Source: Paraburkholderia humisilvae (GTDB lineage Bacteria; Pseudomonadota; Gammaproteobacteria; Burkholderiales; Burkholderiaceae). From it: a stretch of DNA of 64,000 nt. Shown here piece by piece: positions 1 through 9,161 of the stretch (position 1 is its first letter; each line of letters begins with the position of its first letter). Location of the stretch: contig NZ_CADIKH010000001.1 of NCBI RefSeq assembly GCF_902859855.1, forward strand, positions 332,366-396,365. Direction: 5' to 3'. Below the pieces are notes generated by a model. It was not told the DNA's origin. It saw only the letters and a program-made list of their open reading frames with translations, and ran no database searches. Position numbers and translations under genes: made by a program.

Positions 1-9
1 ATTTGTTTC

Positions 10-939
10 ATGAACGCCAAAACTATCCGCCACTATCTGCAGTTCAAGGACTTCTCGCTCGACGACTACGAATACGTGCTCGAACGCGCGCGCATTCTGA
101 AACGCAAGTTCAAGAACTACGAAACCTATCACCCGCTGCACGACCGCACGCTCGCGATGATCTTCGAGAAGAACTCGACACGCACGCGACTGTCGTTCGA
201 AGCGGGCATCTTCCAGCTCGGCGGCCATGCAGTGTTCATGAGCACGCGCGATACCCAGCTTGGCCGTGGCGAACCGATCGAAGACGCTGCGCAGGTCATC
301 TCGCGGATGGTCGATATCATCATGATCCGCACGTTCGGCCAGGACATCATCCAGCGCTTCGCGGAAAACTCTCGCGTGCCGGTCATCAACGGGCTGACCA
401 ACGAGTATCACCCGTGCCAGGTGCTGGCAGACATCTTCACGTACTACGAGCATCGCGGACCGATTCGCGACAAAACGGTCGCATGGGTCGGCGACGCGAA
501 CAACATGCTGTACACGTGGATTCAGGCCGCGCAGATTCTCGGCTTCAAGCTGCGCCTGTCCACGCCGCCAGGCTACAAGCTCGATCGCGCGCTGGTCGCG
601 CCTGAGAGCGCGCCGTTCTGCCAGGAATTCGGCGACCCGCATGAAGCGTGCGCGGGCGCCGATCTCGTCACCACCGATGTCTGGACCAGCATGGGCTTCG
701 AAGCGGAAAACGAAGCACGCAAGAAGGCGTTCGCGGATTGGTGCATCGATGCGGACATGATGGCGCGCGCAAACAAGGACGCGCTCTTCATGCATTGCCT
801 GCCCGCGCATCGCGGCGAAGAGGTCAGCGCGGAAGTGATCGACGGCCCGCAAAGCGTCGTGTGGGACGAAGCGGAGAACCGTCTGCACGTGCAAAAGGCG
901 CTGCTGGAGTTTCTGCTGCTCGGCAAGCTCAATCACTGA
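10..939 (+). CDS. argF: Ornithine carbamoyltransferase, anabolic (ArgF)
   Basis: This enzyme joins ornithine and carbamoyl phosphate to make citrulline in cytoplasmic arginine synthesis. The 309-residue length is normal for the family. The carbamoyl-phosphate site STRTR is at residues 56-60, HPCQ is at 134-137, and the ornithine-side HCLPAHR signature with its cysteine is at 262-268. The ATG follows closely on the window edge, so the promoter and ribosome site are outside the view. argG lies 154 bp downstream on the same strand, so the last two steps before argininosuccinate lyase are adjacent. The motifs are seen; the function is family knowledge and close to certain. Confidence 0.97.
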   Translation: MNAKTIRHYLQFKDFSLDDYEYVLERARILKRKFKNYETYHPLHDRTLAMIFEKNSTRTRLSFEAGIFQLGGHAVFMSTRDTQLGRGEPIEDAAQVISRMVDIIMIRTFGQDIIQRFAENSRVPVINGLTNEYHPCQVLADIFTYYEHRGPIRDKTVAWVGDANNMLYTWIQAAQILGFKLRLSTPPGYKLDRALVAPESAPFCQEFGDPHEACAGADLVTTDVWTSMGFEAENEARKKAFADWCIDADMMARANKDALFMHCLPAHRGEEVSAEVIDGPQSVVWDEAENRLHVQKALLEFLLLGKLNH

Positions 940-1093
940 GTCCACGCTGACAAAGGGGCACGCCGCCGCAACGCGCGTCCCCATTTGCCGCCCCGTCCAA
1001 ATCGCAGGGCATCGGGCAGTTTAGTGTCAAAATAGCGTTTTTCCGCGCGCCGGGGCCGCCGGCGCGCACTAGTCTTCCAGCTACGAGTCCATC

Positions 1094-2323
1094 ATGAGCG
1101 ATATCAAGAAAGTCGTGCTCGCCTATTCGGGCGGCCTCGACACCTCCGTCATCCTGAAGTGGTTGCAGGACAACTACGACGCCGAAGTCGTCACGTTCAC
1201 GGCCGACATCGGCCAGGGCGAAGAGCTGGAACCGGCACGCAAGAAGGCGCTGCAATTCGGCATCAAGCAGGAGAACATCTACATCGAAGACCTGCGCGAA
1301 GAGTTCGTGCGCGACTTTGTGTTCCCGATGTTCCGCGCGAACACGCTCTATGAAGGCGAATATCTGCTGGGCACGTCAATCGCCCGTCCGTTGATCGCGA
1401 AGCGCCAGATCGATATCGCGCGCGCAACGGGCGCACAGGCGGTGTCGCACGGCGCGACCGGCAAGGGCAACGACCAGGTCCGCTTCGAGCTCGGCTATTA
1501 CGCGCTCGAACCCGGCATCAAGGTTATCGCGCCGTGGCGCGAATGGGACCTGCTGTCGCGCGAGAAGCTGCTCGCTTACGCGGAAAAATCCGGTATTCCG
1601 ATCGAGATGAAGCACAAGCAAGGTGGCGCACCGTATTCGATGGACGCGAACCTGCTGCATATCTCGTTCGAAGGCCGTCACCTCGAAGATCCGAAAGCCG
1701 AGGCCGAGGCCGACATGTGGCGCTGGACCGTGTCGCCTGAAGAGGCGCCGGATCAGCCCGAATTCATCGATATCGAGTACGAGCACGGCGATCCGGTCGC
1801 GCTGAACGGCAAGCGCCTGTCGCCGGCCGCGATGCTCACCGAACTGAACCGCCTGGGCGGCAAGCACGGCATCGGCCGGCTCGACCTCGTCGAGAACCGC
1901 TACGTCGGTATGAAGTCGCGCGGCTGCTATGAAACGCCGGGCGGCACGATCATGCTGAAGGCACACCGCGGCATCGAGTCGATCACGCTCGACCGCGAAG
2001 TCGCGCACCTGAAGGACGACCTGATGGCGCGCTACGCATCGCTGATTTACAACGGCTACTGGTGGAGCCCGGAACGCCGCGCGATCCAGGTGCTGATCGA
2101 CCATACACAGGAAAAGGTCAATGGCTGGGTGCGCGTGAAGCTATACAAGGGCAGCGTCTCGGTGGTTGCGCGCGATTCGAAGGACACGCTGTTCGACAAG
2201 ACCATCGCCACGTTCGACGATGACGGCGGCGCATACAACCAGGCGGACGCTGGCGGCTTTATCAAGCTGAACGCACTGCGGATGCGGATTGCGGAGACTG
2301 CCCGCCGCAAGCGTGGATCTTAA
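1094..2323 (+). CDS. argG: Argininosuccinate synthase (ArgG)
   Basis: This enzyme condenses citrulline and aspartate with ATP to give argininosuccinate, the step after argF. The product has 409 residues, as usual. The N-type ATP pyrophosphatase PP-loop SGGLDTS is at residues 12-18, followed by the [14 protein letters not shown] segment of the citrulline/aspartate site near residue 117. The 154-bp gap from argF holds no supported gene, so argG may have its own promoter; an AT-rich patch near 1020-1040 is the only candidate. An intrinsic terminator follows at 2394-2429. Confidence 0.97.
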   Translation: MSDIKKVVLAYSGGLDTSVILKWLQDNYDAEVVTFTADIGQGEELEPARKKALQFGIKQENIYIEDLREEFVRDFVFPMFRANTLYEGEYLLGTSIARPLIAKRQIDIARATGAQAVSHGATGKGNDQVRFELGYYALEPGIKVIAPWREWDLLSREKLLAYAEKSGIPIEMKHKQGGAPYSMDANLLHISFEGRHLEDPKAEAEADMWRWTVSPEEAPDQPEFIDIEYEHGDPVALNGKRLSPAAMLTELNRLGGKHGIGRLDLVENRYVGMKSRGCYETPGGTIMLKAHRGIESITLDREVAHLKDDLMARYASLIYNGYWWSPERRAIQVLIDHTQEKVNGWVRVKLYKGSVSVVARDSKDTLFDKTIATFDDDGGAYNQADAGGFIKLNALRMRIAETARRKRGS

Positions 2324-2393
2324 GCCCGGGCGGGTCTTAGGCCCGTGAACGACGACGGCGCGCTTCAGAGTCGCAGCGTCCGAATCGGAAAGG

Positions 2394-2429
2394 CGCCGGC
2401 GCACCAATACGTGCACCGGCGTTTTTATT
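2394..2429 (+). terminator. Rho-independent terminator of argG
   Basis: An 11-bp stem with one mismatch (CGCCGGCGCAC at 2394-2404 against GTGCACCGGCG at 2411-2421) closes a 6-base loop and is followed by TTTTTATT on the + strand. It lies 70 bp after the argG stop and before the convergent murB stop. The U-run is on the argG side, so it ends argG transcripts. Confidence 0.85.
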
Positions 2430-2477
2430 GAAGAATCCTGGCAAGTTCGCGGCACCGGCTGTCGCGTCCGTGCGCGC

Positions 2478-3548
2478 TCAGAGAAAGATCGGTTCCGGCT
2501 CGAGATCGACGCCGAAGCGCTCCGCGACGTCACGCTGAATCGCCGCGGCCAGCGCGAGCACGTCGGCGCCGGTCGCACCGCCTCGATTGACGAGCACGAG
2601 CGCCTGCCGGTCATGCACGGCCGCCGCGCCGAGCGCGCGGCCCTTCCACCCACAGCGGTCAATCAGCCAGCCAGCCGCGAGTTTCACGCGCCCGTCGGGC
2701 TGCGGATACGACACCATGCCGGCCTCTCTTTCCAGCAGCGCTGCGAATTGCGCGGCACTCACCACCGGGTTCTTGAAAAAGCTCCCGGCATTGCCGAGTG
2801 CAAGCGGGTCGGGCAGCTTCGCCCGGCGGACCCTGACCACCGCGTCGAAGATCGCCCGAGCGCCTGGCGCGGCGTCCGCGCTGCCGCTGACCTTGCCATT
2901 GACGCTGCCGTGCTGACCGACAGCCAGTTCGCGCGCGATGTCCGCATAGCCGGCGCGGGGCGCCCACACTTTCGGCAACCTGAACGTGACCGACGTGATC
3001 ACGAAGCGGTCGCGCCCTTCCCGCTTGAAGAAGCTGTCGCGATAGCCGAACCGGCAAGCGCACGCGTCGAGTTCGACGGTCTGCCCGGACGCGAGATCCA
3101 CCGCGCGCAGCGACGCGAAACGCTCGCCCATTTCGAGCCCGTAAGCGCCGATGTTCTGGATCGGCGCGGCGCCCACCGTACCCGGAATCAGCGCGAGATT
3201 CTCGAGACCTGGCAAGCCGTGCGCGAGCGTCCATTCGACGAATTCATGCCAGTTTTCACCCGCCGCCGCCTCGACATACCACGCGTCACCGTCTTCGCGG
3301 ACCACGCGCCGGCCGCGCAGCGCGATCAGCAGCACGAGCCCGGCAAAATCGCGTGTCAGCACGATGTTGCTGCCGCCGCCGAGCACCAGCCTCGGCAAAC
3401 CCGCCGCGCGCGGGTCACGCACGGCCGCAAGCAGTTGGTCTTCCCGTTCGATCCGGCAAGCAAGCTGCGCGCGCACGTCGAAACCGAACGTGTTGTGCGC
3501 GCGCAGCGGGTAGTCGGCAATCAACGGCATGGAGGCGGTTTCGGACAT
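2478..3548 (-). CDS. murB: UDP-N-acetylenolpyruvoylglucosamine reductase (MurB, type I)
   Basis: This FAD enzyme uses NADPH to reduce UDP-GlcNAc-enolpyruvate to UDP-MurNAc in peptidoglycan precursor synthesis. Visible motifs are the FAD-binding GGGSNIV near residue 57, [16 protein letters not shown] near residue 122, the catalytic-serine segment [10 protein letters not shown] near residue 255, and the C-terminal glutamate in EPEPIF. The extra tyrosine-containing loop and the 356-residue length fit the E. coli-like type I form. An alternative ATG seven codons in (MPLIADYP) cannot be excluded. The gene is convergent with argG and divergent from yajQ. Confidence 0.95.
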   Translation of the reverse strand: MSETASMPLIADYPLRAHNTFGFDVRAQLACRIEREDQLLAAVRDPRAAGLPRLVLGGGSNIVLTRDFAGLVLLIALRGRRVVREDGDAWYVEAAAGENWHEFVEWTLAHGLPGLENLALIPGTVGAAPIQNIGAYGLEMGERFASLRAVDLASGQTVELDACACRFGYRDSFFKREGRDRFVITSVTFRLPKVWAPRAGYADIARELAVGQHGSVNGKVSGSADAAPGARAIFDAVVRVRRAKLPDPLALGNAGSFFKNPVVSAAQFAALLEREAGMVSYPQPDGRVKLAAGWLIDRCGWKGRALGAAAVHDRQALVLVNRGGATGADVLALAAAIQRDVAERFGVDLEPEPIFL

Positions 3549-3762
3549 CGGGTCGAAAAGATCAGCAAACTATCGGACTATCGGACAGGTTTCAGTGGAA
3601 CGGCGCCCGCACAAAACGATACGTAAAGCCGTACCACCAACGTGCGAACCTTGGGCAAACGATAGGGCGCCGGTAAAATGACATCGGTTCGTGATTATAG
3701 CGAGTGCGTCATGCGCGTCCGGTGGGCGGCATGGCGGTACTCCAGCACTATGGGAGAGAAAA

Positions 3763-4248
3763 ATGCCATCGTTCGACGTCGTCTGCGAAGCCAACATGGT
3801 TGAGGTGAAGAATGCAATCGAGCAGTCGAACAAGGAAATTTCGACGCGCTTCGACTTCAAGGGATCGGATGCTCGCGTCGAGCAGAAGGAGCGCGAGCTG
3901 ACCGCGTTCGCCGACGATGAGTTCAAGCTCAGCCAGGTCAAGGACGTGCTGCTTGGCAAAATGGCGAAGCGCAGCGTGGACGTGCGTTTCCTCGAGTACG
4001 GCAAGATCGAGAAGATCGGCGGCGACAAGGTCAAGCAGGTCGTCACGGTCAAGAAAGGCGTGTCGGGCGATCTCGCAAAGAAGATCGTCAAGCTTGTGAA
4101 AGACAGCAAAATCAAGGTGCAGGCGAGCATTCAGGGCGACGCGGTGCGTATCGCCGGCGCGAAACGCGACGATCTGCAAAGCGTGATCGCGATGCTGCGC
4201 AAGGAAGTGACGGACACGCCGCTCGATTTCAACAACTTTCGGGACTAG
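3763..4248 (+). CDS. yajQ: YajQ family nucleotide/cyclic-di-GMP-binding protein
   Basis: This is a 161-residue cytoplasmic protein of the YajQ family. Relatives bind nucleotides or cyclic di-GMP and have been linked to virulence regulation in Xanthomonas; the role here is inferred. The sequence starts [19 protein letters not shown], contains FDFKGSDA near residue 35 and ends with [11 protein letters not shown], all typical of the family. The reading frame is open 24 codons further upstream, but the ATG at 3763 has a GGGAGA ribosome site 6-11 bases before it and gives the standard family N-terminus. Confidence 0.94.
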   Translation: MPSFDVVCEANMVEVKNAIEQSNKEISTRFDFKGSDARVEQKERELTAFADDEFKLSQVKDVLLGKMAKRSVDVRFLEYGKIEKIGGDKVKQVVTVKKGVSGDLAKKIVKLVKDSKIKVQASIQGDAVRIAGAKRDDLQSVIAMLRKEVTDTPLDFNNFRD

Positions 4249-4417
4249 GCTCCGGGACGGGGCTTGCGCGCTTGCGAGCGGGGTTGATTCGAGCGTCGCG
4301 AAATAACGGAGATCCGCGACCATACGCCGACATACGCGCCCATGCCTGCACATGCCTGCACATGCTGTTCCCAGCACGGGTCCACCGCTGCGCCCTGCTG
4401 TCAATCAGCGGCCGCGC

Positions 4418-5068
4418 TCAAGGCTTTCTGTGCCCAGTGCCGCCGGCCGTCCCGCCGCCCGCTTCTTTCTTCTTCTCGCCGATCCGGCTTTCCTGCCCCG
4501 CGACGAGTTTCGCGATATTCCCACGGTGACGCCAGATCAGCAGCGCGCTCATCGCGACAATCGAAAGCGCGATCACATTCGGACCGAACAGAAAACCGTC
4601 GAAAAGCGGCGCGAAGATTGCTGCGCAAATCGCCGCAAGCGACGAGTACCGCATAAAGAACGCGACGATCAACCAGGTCATCAGCGTCGCGCCCCCGAGC
4701 ACCGGGTTGATCGCGAGCAACACGCCTGCCGCGGTTGCCACGCCCTTGCCGCCCTTGAAGCGGAAAAATACCGGATACAGGTGGCCGAGAAACACGGCGA
4801 TCGCCGCAATCGCAATCGACGTATCGTCGAGACCGTAGCGCGCGCCGAAATGGCCGACAAACCACACCGGCACCCAGCCCTTTAGCGCGTCGCCGATCAG
4901 CGTCAGGACCGCGGCCTTCCTGTTGCCGGTGCGCAGCACATTCGTCGCGCCCGGGTTGCCAGACCCATACGAACGCGGATCGGCGAGGCCCATCGCCGCG
5001 CTCACGATCACGGCAAACGACACCGAGCCGATCAGATAGGACACGACAGCGACAATCAGGTTTTCCAT
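4418..5068 (-). CDS. plsY: Acyl-phosphate:glycerol-3-phosphate acyltransferase (PlsY)
   Basis: This inner-membrane enzyme moves an acyl group from acyl-phosphate to glycerol 3-phosphate, the first step of phospholipid synthesis. The three conserved loops are visible: [13 protein letters not shown] near residues 36-48, [18 protein letters not shown] near 96-112 and a third near GPNVIAL. Several hydrophobic segments alternate with them. The last 25 residues are a Lys/Gly-rich hydrophilic tail that is longer than in E. coli. The 169-bp gap after yajQ holds no gene I can support. Confidence 0.94.
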   Translation of the reverse strand: MENLIVAVVSYLIGSVSFAVIVSAAMGLADPRSYGSGNPGATNVLRTGNRKAAVLTLIGDALKGWVPVWFVGHFGARYGLDDTSIAIAAIAVFLGHLYPVFFRFKGGKGVATAAGVLLAINPVLGGATLMTWLIVAFFMRYSSLAAICAAIFAPLFDGFLFGPNVIALSIVAMSALLIWRHRGNIAKLVAGQESRIGEKKKEAGGGTAGGTGHRKP

Positions 5069-5327
5069 GTCGAAGCTCTTATAAGTATCAAACAGCGCGA
5101 TGGCGGGCGCTTGCCGCTATGCATCGCTATCCGCCGGATCGCGCGGCCTTGCTGTTACGTGCGGCCAGGCGCGCATTCACGACGGCGCACATTCTACCGA
5201 AGCCGTCCGCGGCGGTCTCTGCGAGCCGAACACGACGACGCCGAAACCAGACTGCAACGCGAAGCCGCTCGCGACCCCAGACATCCGAACCGCTGTCAGC
5301 CTCCGGCCAGGCTTAACCCGGCCAGAG

Positions 5328-5819
5328 TCAATCCACGCTTGCGCACTGCACCGGTTGTGCGCCGAGCACCCCGGTCAGCACGCTCGGCGCGATACTGACC
5401 AGAAACCCGCGCCGCCCACCGTTGATCCATATCCGGTCCAGTTCGAGAATGCCCGCTTCGACGTAGACCGGCATCGTCTTGCGCGTGCCGAATGGCGAGG
5501 TCCCGCCAATCAGGTACCCCGAATGCCGGTTCGCGACTTCCGGCTTGCAAGGCTCGACACGCTTCACGCCGATCTGCCGCGCGAGATTCTTCGTCGACAC
5601 GGTGCGGTCGCCGTGCATCAGCACGATCAGCGGCTTCGCCTGCTCGTCTTCCATCACGAGCGTCTTCACGACGTGATGCTCGTCGACGCCAAGCTGACGG
5701 GCCGATTCCTCGGTGCCGCCATGCTCGACGTAGTCATACGGATGCTCGCCGAATGCAACACCGTGGCGCCGCAGGAACTGCGTGGCAGGCGTTTCGGAAA
5801 CATGTCTGGATTTGCTCAT
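5328..5819 (-). CDS. ybaK: Cys-tRNA(Pro)/Cys-tRNA(Cys) deacylase YbaK
   Basis: This is a 163-residue trans-editing deacylase that hydrolyses Cys mischarged on tRNA(Pro). The YbaK/ProX fold is indicated by VVKTLV with the conserved lysine near residue 47 and GGTSPFGTRKTMPVYV near residue 112. The frame is open for another 66 codons upstream, but the ATG at 5819 (MSKSRHVSETPATQFL) gives the normal family start. The 259 bp between this gene's stop and plsY contain no supportable gene. Confidence 0.92.
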   Translation of the reverse strand: MSKSRHVSETPATQFLRRHGVAFGEHPYDYVEHGGTEESARQLGVDEHHVVKTLVMEDEQAKPLIVLMHGDRTVSTKNLARQIGVKRVEPCKPEVANRHSGYLIGGTSPFGTRKTMPVYVEAGILELDRIWINGGRRGFLVSIAPSVLTGVLGAQPVQCASVD

Positions 5820-5966
5820 CGGCGCATTGTAATGTCCGCGCGCGGCCTCGACCATCTGCCGAACGGCTGAGATTGTGCGAGTCCACTGCGTGTGGCACGA
5901 TCGTTCGCGATTCGTCAGCCCAATCGGCAGAACCATTGCCCGCCGTGTCGCTGTCAGGAGATTGCA

Positions 5967-7595
5967 TTGAGCCATCCGCCGTATTCGCCAGCATCCAGCG
6001 CAACCGCTGCCGCCCACGTACCCGCCAACGTCGCGTTCGATGCGTCCGCGTTGCTCGCGTCGCTACCCGTGCGCATCTCCGGGATTCCGGCGCTCGGCGC
6101 CGCGCGTCGTCCCCAGCATCTCGCGCTGATCGAGGACGCACGGCGCCTGACCTACGCGCAACTCGCCGCCGCCACCGATGCGGCCGCCGCGACGCTGCGC
6201 GCGCTGGGCGTACGCGGCGGCGATCGTGTGATGATCGTTGCGGAAAACTGCGTCGCGCAGATCGTGCTGCTGTTCGCCACCGCGCAACTCGACGCGTGGG
6301 CGCTGCTGTGCAACGCGCGGCTCGCGGCAGCGGAACTCGACGCGATCGGCGAGCACGCGCGACCGCGCATCGTCGTCTTCACGACCGATGCTTCGCCCGA
6401 TGCCGCGCGGCATGCGCGGCACTACCGCGCACAACCCGCGGCGGCGACTGGACCCGCGCTTGCCGCTAAGATGGGGTCCGATATCGGCGCGTGGTCGTAC
6501 ACGCTCGAGCCAAACGCGCCAGCGGAGCCGCTCGACATCGCGAGCGAGCGTCAGTGCGCCGCGTTGATCTACACCACCGGCACAACCGGCACGCCGAAGG
6601 GCGTGATGCTGTCGCACCGCAATCTGCTTTTTATCGCAGCGATGTCCAGCACACTGCGCCGCGTCGGTCCGAACGACGTCGTCTACACGGTGCTGCCGGT
6701 ATCGCACGTGTACGGACTCGCTTCGGTGTGCCTCGGCAGCCTGTATGCGGGCGCGACACTGCGGCTTGCGCCGCGTTTTGTGCCGGAAGCGGTGCGCGCC
6801 GCGCTCGCCGACGAAGACGTATCGATTTTTCAGGGCGTGCCGGCGATGCATGCGAAGCTGCTCGACTATCTGCACACGCAGCGCCTGCGCTGGTTCGCAC
6901 CACGCTTGCGCTTTGCGTACTCGGGCGGTTCACCGCTCGACGCGGCGCTGAAAGCGCGTGTTGAAAGCCTGTACGGCGTCGCGCTGCACAACGGCTACGG
7001 GATGACCGAGACCAGCCCGACCGTCGCGCAAACGATGCTCGATGCGCCGCGCTCCGACTGTTCGGTCGGTCCGCCGATTCCGGGCGTCGAGGTTCGATTC
7101 GTGTCGCCGGATGGCACCGATGTCGCACACGGCGAAGTCGGTGAGCTCTGGGTGCGTGGTCCCAACGTGATGCTCGGCTACTATCGCGCCGCCGCTCAAA
7201 CACGCGCCGCCATGACCGAAGATGGCTGGCTCAAAACCGGCGACCTCGCAACGCAAGACCCGGACGGCGCGCTGCATATTGTCGGCCGCAGCAAGGAGCT
7301 GATCATCCGCTCGGGCTTCAATGTCTATCCAGCGGAGGTCGAGCAGGTGCTGAACGCGCATCCGGACGTCGTGCAATCGGCGGTGATCGGCCGGCCGGCA
7401 AGCGACGGCAACGAAGACGTGATCGCGTTTGTCGAGCTGGTCGCAAGCGCGCACGTGTCGCCCGCGCAGTTGGTGAAATGGTGCGGAACGCGGCTTGCTC
7501 CGTACAAACGGCCCGCCGAAGTGAAGGTGCTCGTCGCGCTGCCCGCCGCGGCGACCGGCAAGATTTTGAAGCACAAACTGCGCGACCTCGCGTAA
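5967..7595 (+). CDS. AMP-binding acyl-CoA synthetase / ligase
   Basis: This is an ANL-superfamily adenylate-forming enzyme that should activate a carboxylic acid as acyl-AMP and then acyl-CoA. The P-loop YTTGTTGTPKG lies near residue 195, the A5 motif GYGMTET near 333, the A7 motif GWLKTGD near 422, and the C-terminal catalytic lysine segment TGKILKHKL is intact. I chose the TTG at 5967 because AGGAG sits at 5956-5960, six bases upstream. The frame is open to 5892 without a comparable ribosome site. The substrate cannot be read from sequence. The gene is convergent with xerD, so the neighbours give no clue. Confidence 0.85.
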   Translation: MSHPPYSPASSATAAAHVPANVAFDASALLASLPVRISGIPALGAARRPQHLALIEDARRLTYAQLAAATDAAAATLRALGVRGGDRVMIVAENCVAQIVLLFATAQLDAWALLCNARLAAAELDAIGEHARPRIVVFTTDASPDAARHARHYRAQPAAATGPALAAKMGSDIGAWSYTLEPNAPAEPLDIASERQCAALIYTTGTTGTPKGVMLSHRNLLFIAAMSSTLRRVGPNDVVYTVLPVSHVYGLASVCLGSLYAGATLRLAPRFVPEAVRAALADEDVSIFQGVPAMHAKLLDYLHTQRLRWFAPRLRFAYSGGSPLDAALKARVESLYGVALHNGYGMTETSPTVAQTMLDAPRSDCSVGPPIPGVEVRFVSPDGTDVAHGEVGELWVRGPNVMLGYYRAAAQTRAAMTEDGWLKTGDLATQDPDGALHIVGRSKELIIRSGFNVYPAEVEQVLNAHPDVVQSAVIGRPASDGNEDVIAFVELVASAHVSPAQLVKWCGTRLAPYKRPAEVKVLVALPAAATGKILKHKLRDLA

Positions 7596-7646
7596 CGCCC
7601 CGGCCCGCCGCGGCAACCCGCGCCCGTTTGCGTTTGCCGCGCGCCG

Positions 7647-8591
7647 TCATCCGCGCGGATGATGCACCGCATGCAGCGACTTCAGCCGCTCACGCGCGAC
7701 GTGTGTGTAGATCTGCGTCGTCGAAATATCGGTATGGCCGAGCAGCAACTGCACGACCCGCAAGTCCGCACCGTGGTTCAGCAAATGCGTCGCGAATGCA
7801 TGCCTGAGTGTATGCGGTGACAACGGCGCATGCACGCCGGCCGCCATCGCATGGCGCTTGATGATGTTCCAGAACTGCTGGCGCGTCATGCCCTCCGCGC
7901 GCGCGGTCACGAATAGCGCGTCGGCCGAGCGCGCGCCAAGCAGCGCCGGCCGGGACTCGCGCAGATACCGCTCGATCCAGCCGTGCGCCTCTTCGCCGAA
8001 CGGAATCAGCCGTTCTTTCGCCCCCTTGCCGAGCACGCGCACCACGCCCTCGTTGAGACCAACCTCGACGGTCTTCAGGGTGACGAGTTCCGTCACGCGC
8101 AAGCCGCTCGCGTACATCAACTCGAGCATGGTCCGGTCGCGCAAGCCAAGCGGCGTGTCGATATCGGGCGCACCCAGCAATGCTTCGACCTGCGCCTCGG
8201 TGAGCGTCGCCGGAAAACGCGGCGGCTGCTTCGCTGAGCGAATGCGCAGCGTCGGGTCGGCTACCGCGCGATGCTCGCGCACCGCCCACGCGTAATAGCG
8301 CCGAAACACCGACAGGCGCCGGTTCGACGAAGTCGATTTGTCCTTCAGGCGCACCGCGCTGTATGCGGTCAGATCCGCTTCGGCAGCGGTATCGAGCGAG
8401 GCATTGCGGGTTGCCGCGAGCCATTCGGCAAACAGGCGCAGATCGCGCCGATAAGCATCGAGTGTATTGCGCGACAAGCCATGCTCGAGCCACAACGCGT
8501 CGCAGAACGCATCGATCGACGCGCTACTCGACTGAAAGAGGGGCGACGCGACGGGCGCGCCGGCGGGGTCGACGGTAATGGCGTCGCTCAT
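7647..8591 (-). CDS. xerD: Tyrosine recombinase XerD
   Basis: This is one of the two recombinases that resolve chromosome dimers at dif with FtsK. The 314-residue protein has an N-terminal SAM-like core-binding domain (about residues 25-110). The catalytic set is complete: Arg in ASGLRVTELV, Lys in LGKGAKERLIP, HTLRHAFATHL, GHTDIST and the Tyr nucleophile in IYTHV. Its ATG overlaps the ogt stop by 4 bp, so the two are likely co-translated. It is not next to an integrase target or an element end, so this is a chromosomal Xer rather than a phage integrase. Confidence 0.93.
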   Translation of the reverse strand: MSDAITVDPAGAPVASPLFQSSSASIDAFCDALWLEHGLSRNTLDAYRRDLRLFAEWLAATRNASLDTAAEADLTAYSAVRLKDKSTSSNRRLSVFRRYYAWAVREHRAVADPTLRIRSAKQPPRFPATLTEAQVEALLGAPDIDTPLGLRDRTMLELMYASGLRVTELVTLKTVEVGLNEGVVRVLGKGAKERLIPFGEEAHGWIERYLRESRPALLGARSADALFVTARAEGMTRQQFWNIIKRHAMAAGVHAPLSPHTLRHAFATHLLNHGADLRVVQLLLGHTDISTTQIYTHVARERLKSLHAVHHPRG

Positions 8592-9058
8592 GCGTAACGC
8601 ACGCCTTCATGCGCGAGCAGCCAGCGTTTGACCGTTCGGTAGTAACCGTCGTCGCCGTGATGCGCAAAGCCACCGATACCGCTCGACGCAACCACGCGAT
8701 GGCACGGAATCACGATCGGGTATGCGTTCGACCCGCACGCCTGGCCAACCGCGCGCGGCACACTACCGATCTCCTTCGCCAGTTGCCCGTAGGTCTGCAC
8801 GACGCCGGGCGGGATCGCGCTAATCGCCTGCCAGACGCGCCGCTGGAACGCGGTGCCGACCTCCGCGAGCGGCAACTCGAAGGTCGCCGACGCGTGGTCG
8901 AGATAATGTTCGATCTGTTCGACCGCCTTTTTCGCCAGCGCCGTGTCGGGCTCGACGCTTTGCATCGAGTCGGGCAAGTAGACAATCTCGCGCAGGTTGG
9001 CCCCTTCGACGCGAATGCCGATCTTGCCGAACGGCGCATCGATCACAGCATTGAACAT
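8588..9058 (-). CDS. ogt: Methylated-DNA--protein-cysteine S-methyltransferase
   Basis: This suicide DNA-repair protein takes alkyl groups from O6-alkylguanine onto its own cysteine. The active-site motif IPCHRV has Cys119 in a 156-residue protein, the normal length for the Ogt type without an Ada regulatory domain. The helix-turn-helix segment with TYGQLAKEIG is near residues 89-98. The frame runs on upstream to 9334 inside queG, but the ATG at 9058 (MFNAVIDAPFGKIGI) is the family start. It is followed directly by xerD with a 4-bp overlap. Confidence 0.93.
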   Translation of the reverse strand: MFNAVIDAPFGKIGIRVEGANLREIVYLPDSMQSVEPDTALAKKAVEQIEHYLDHASATFELPLAEVGTAFQRRVWQAISAIPPGVVQTYGQLAKEIGSVPRAVGQACGSNAYPIVIPCHRVVASSGIGGFAHHGDDGYYRTVKRWLLAHEGVRYA

Positions 9059-9161
9059 GGTGAACGTATCCTCCCGATAGCGATCGTGATTGCAGCCGTC
9101 ACTGCGGCCGTGGTTGCGACCACCCTGCACGCCAGCCGCTTTTTCCAGCCATTTCAGCACT

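Noticed and set aside
3..605. A 200-codon frame at the left edge
   Set aside because: It is a frame shadow of argF, which has complete motifs in its own frame.
1000..1093. A possible small gene between argF and argG
   Set aside because: No frame of useful length with a start and ribosome site is present; only an AT-rich patch that may be a promoter.
5100..5870. A 256-codon plus-strand frame over the plsY-ybaK gap
   Set aside because: Most of it is antisense to ybaK; composition is shadow-like and no homologue is recognisable.
7647..8591. xerD as a phage or island integrase
   Set aside because: The protein has XerD features and is co-translated with ogt; no tRNA, att-like repeat or phage gene lies beside it.
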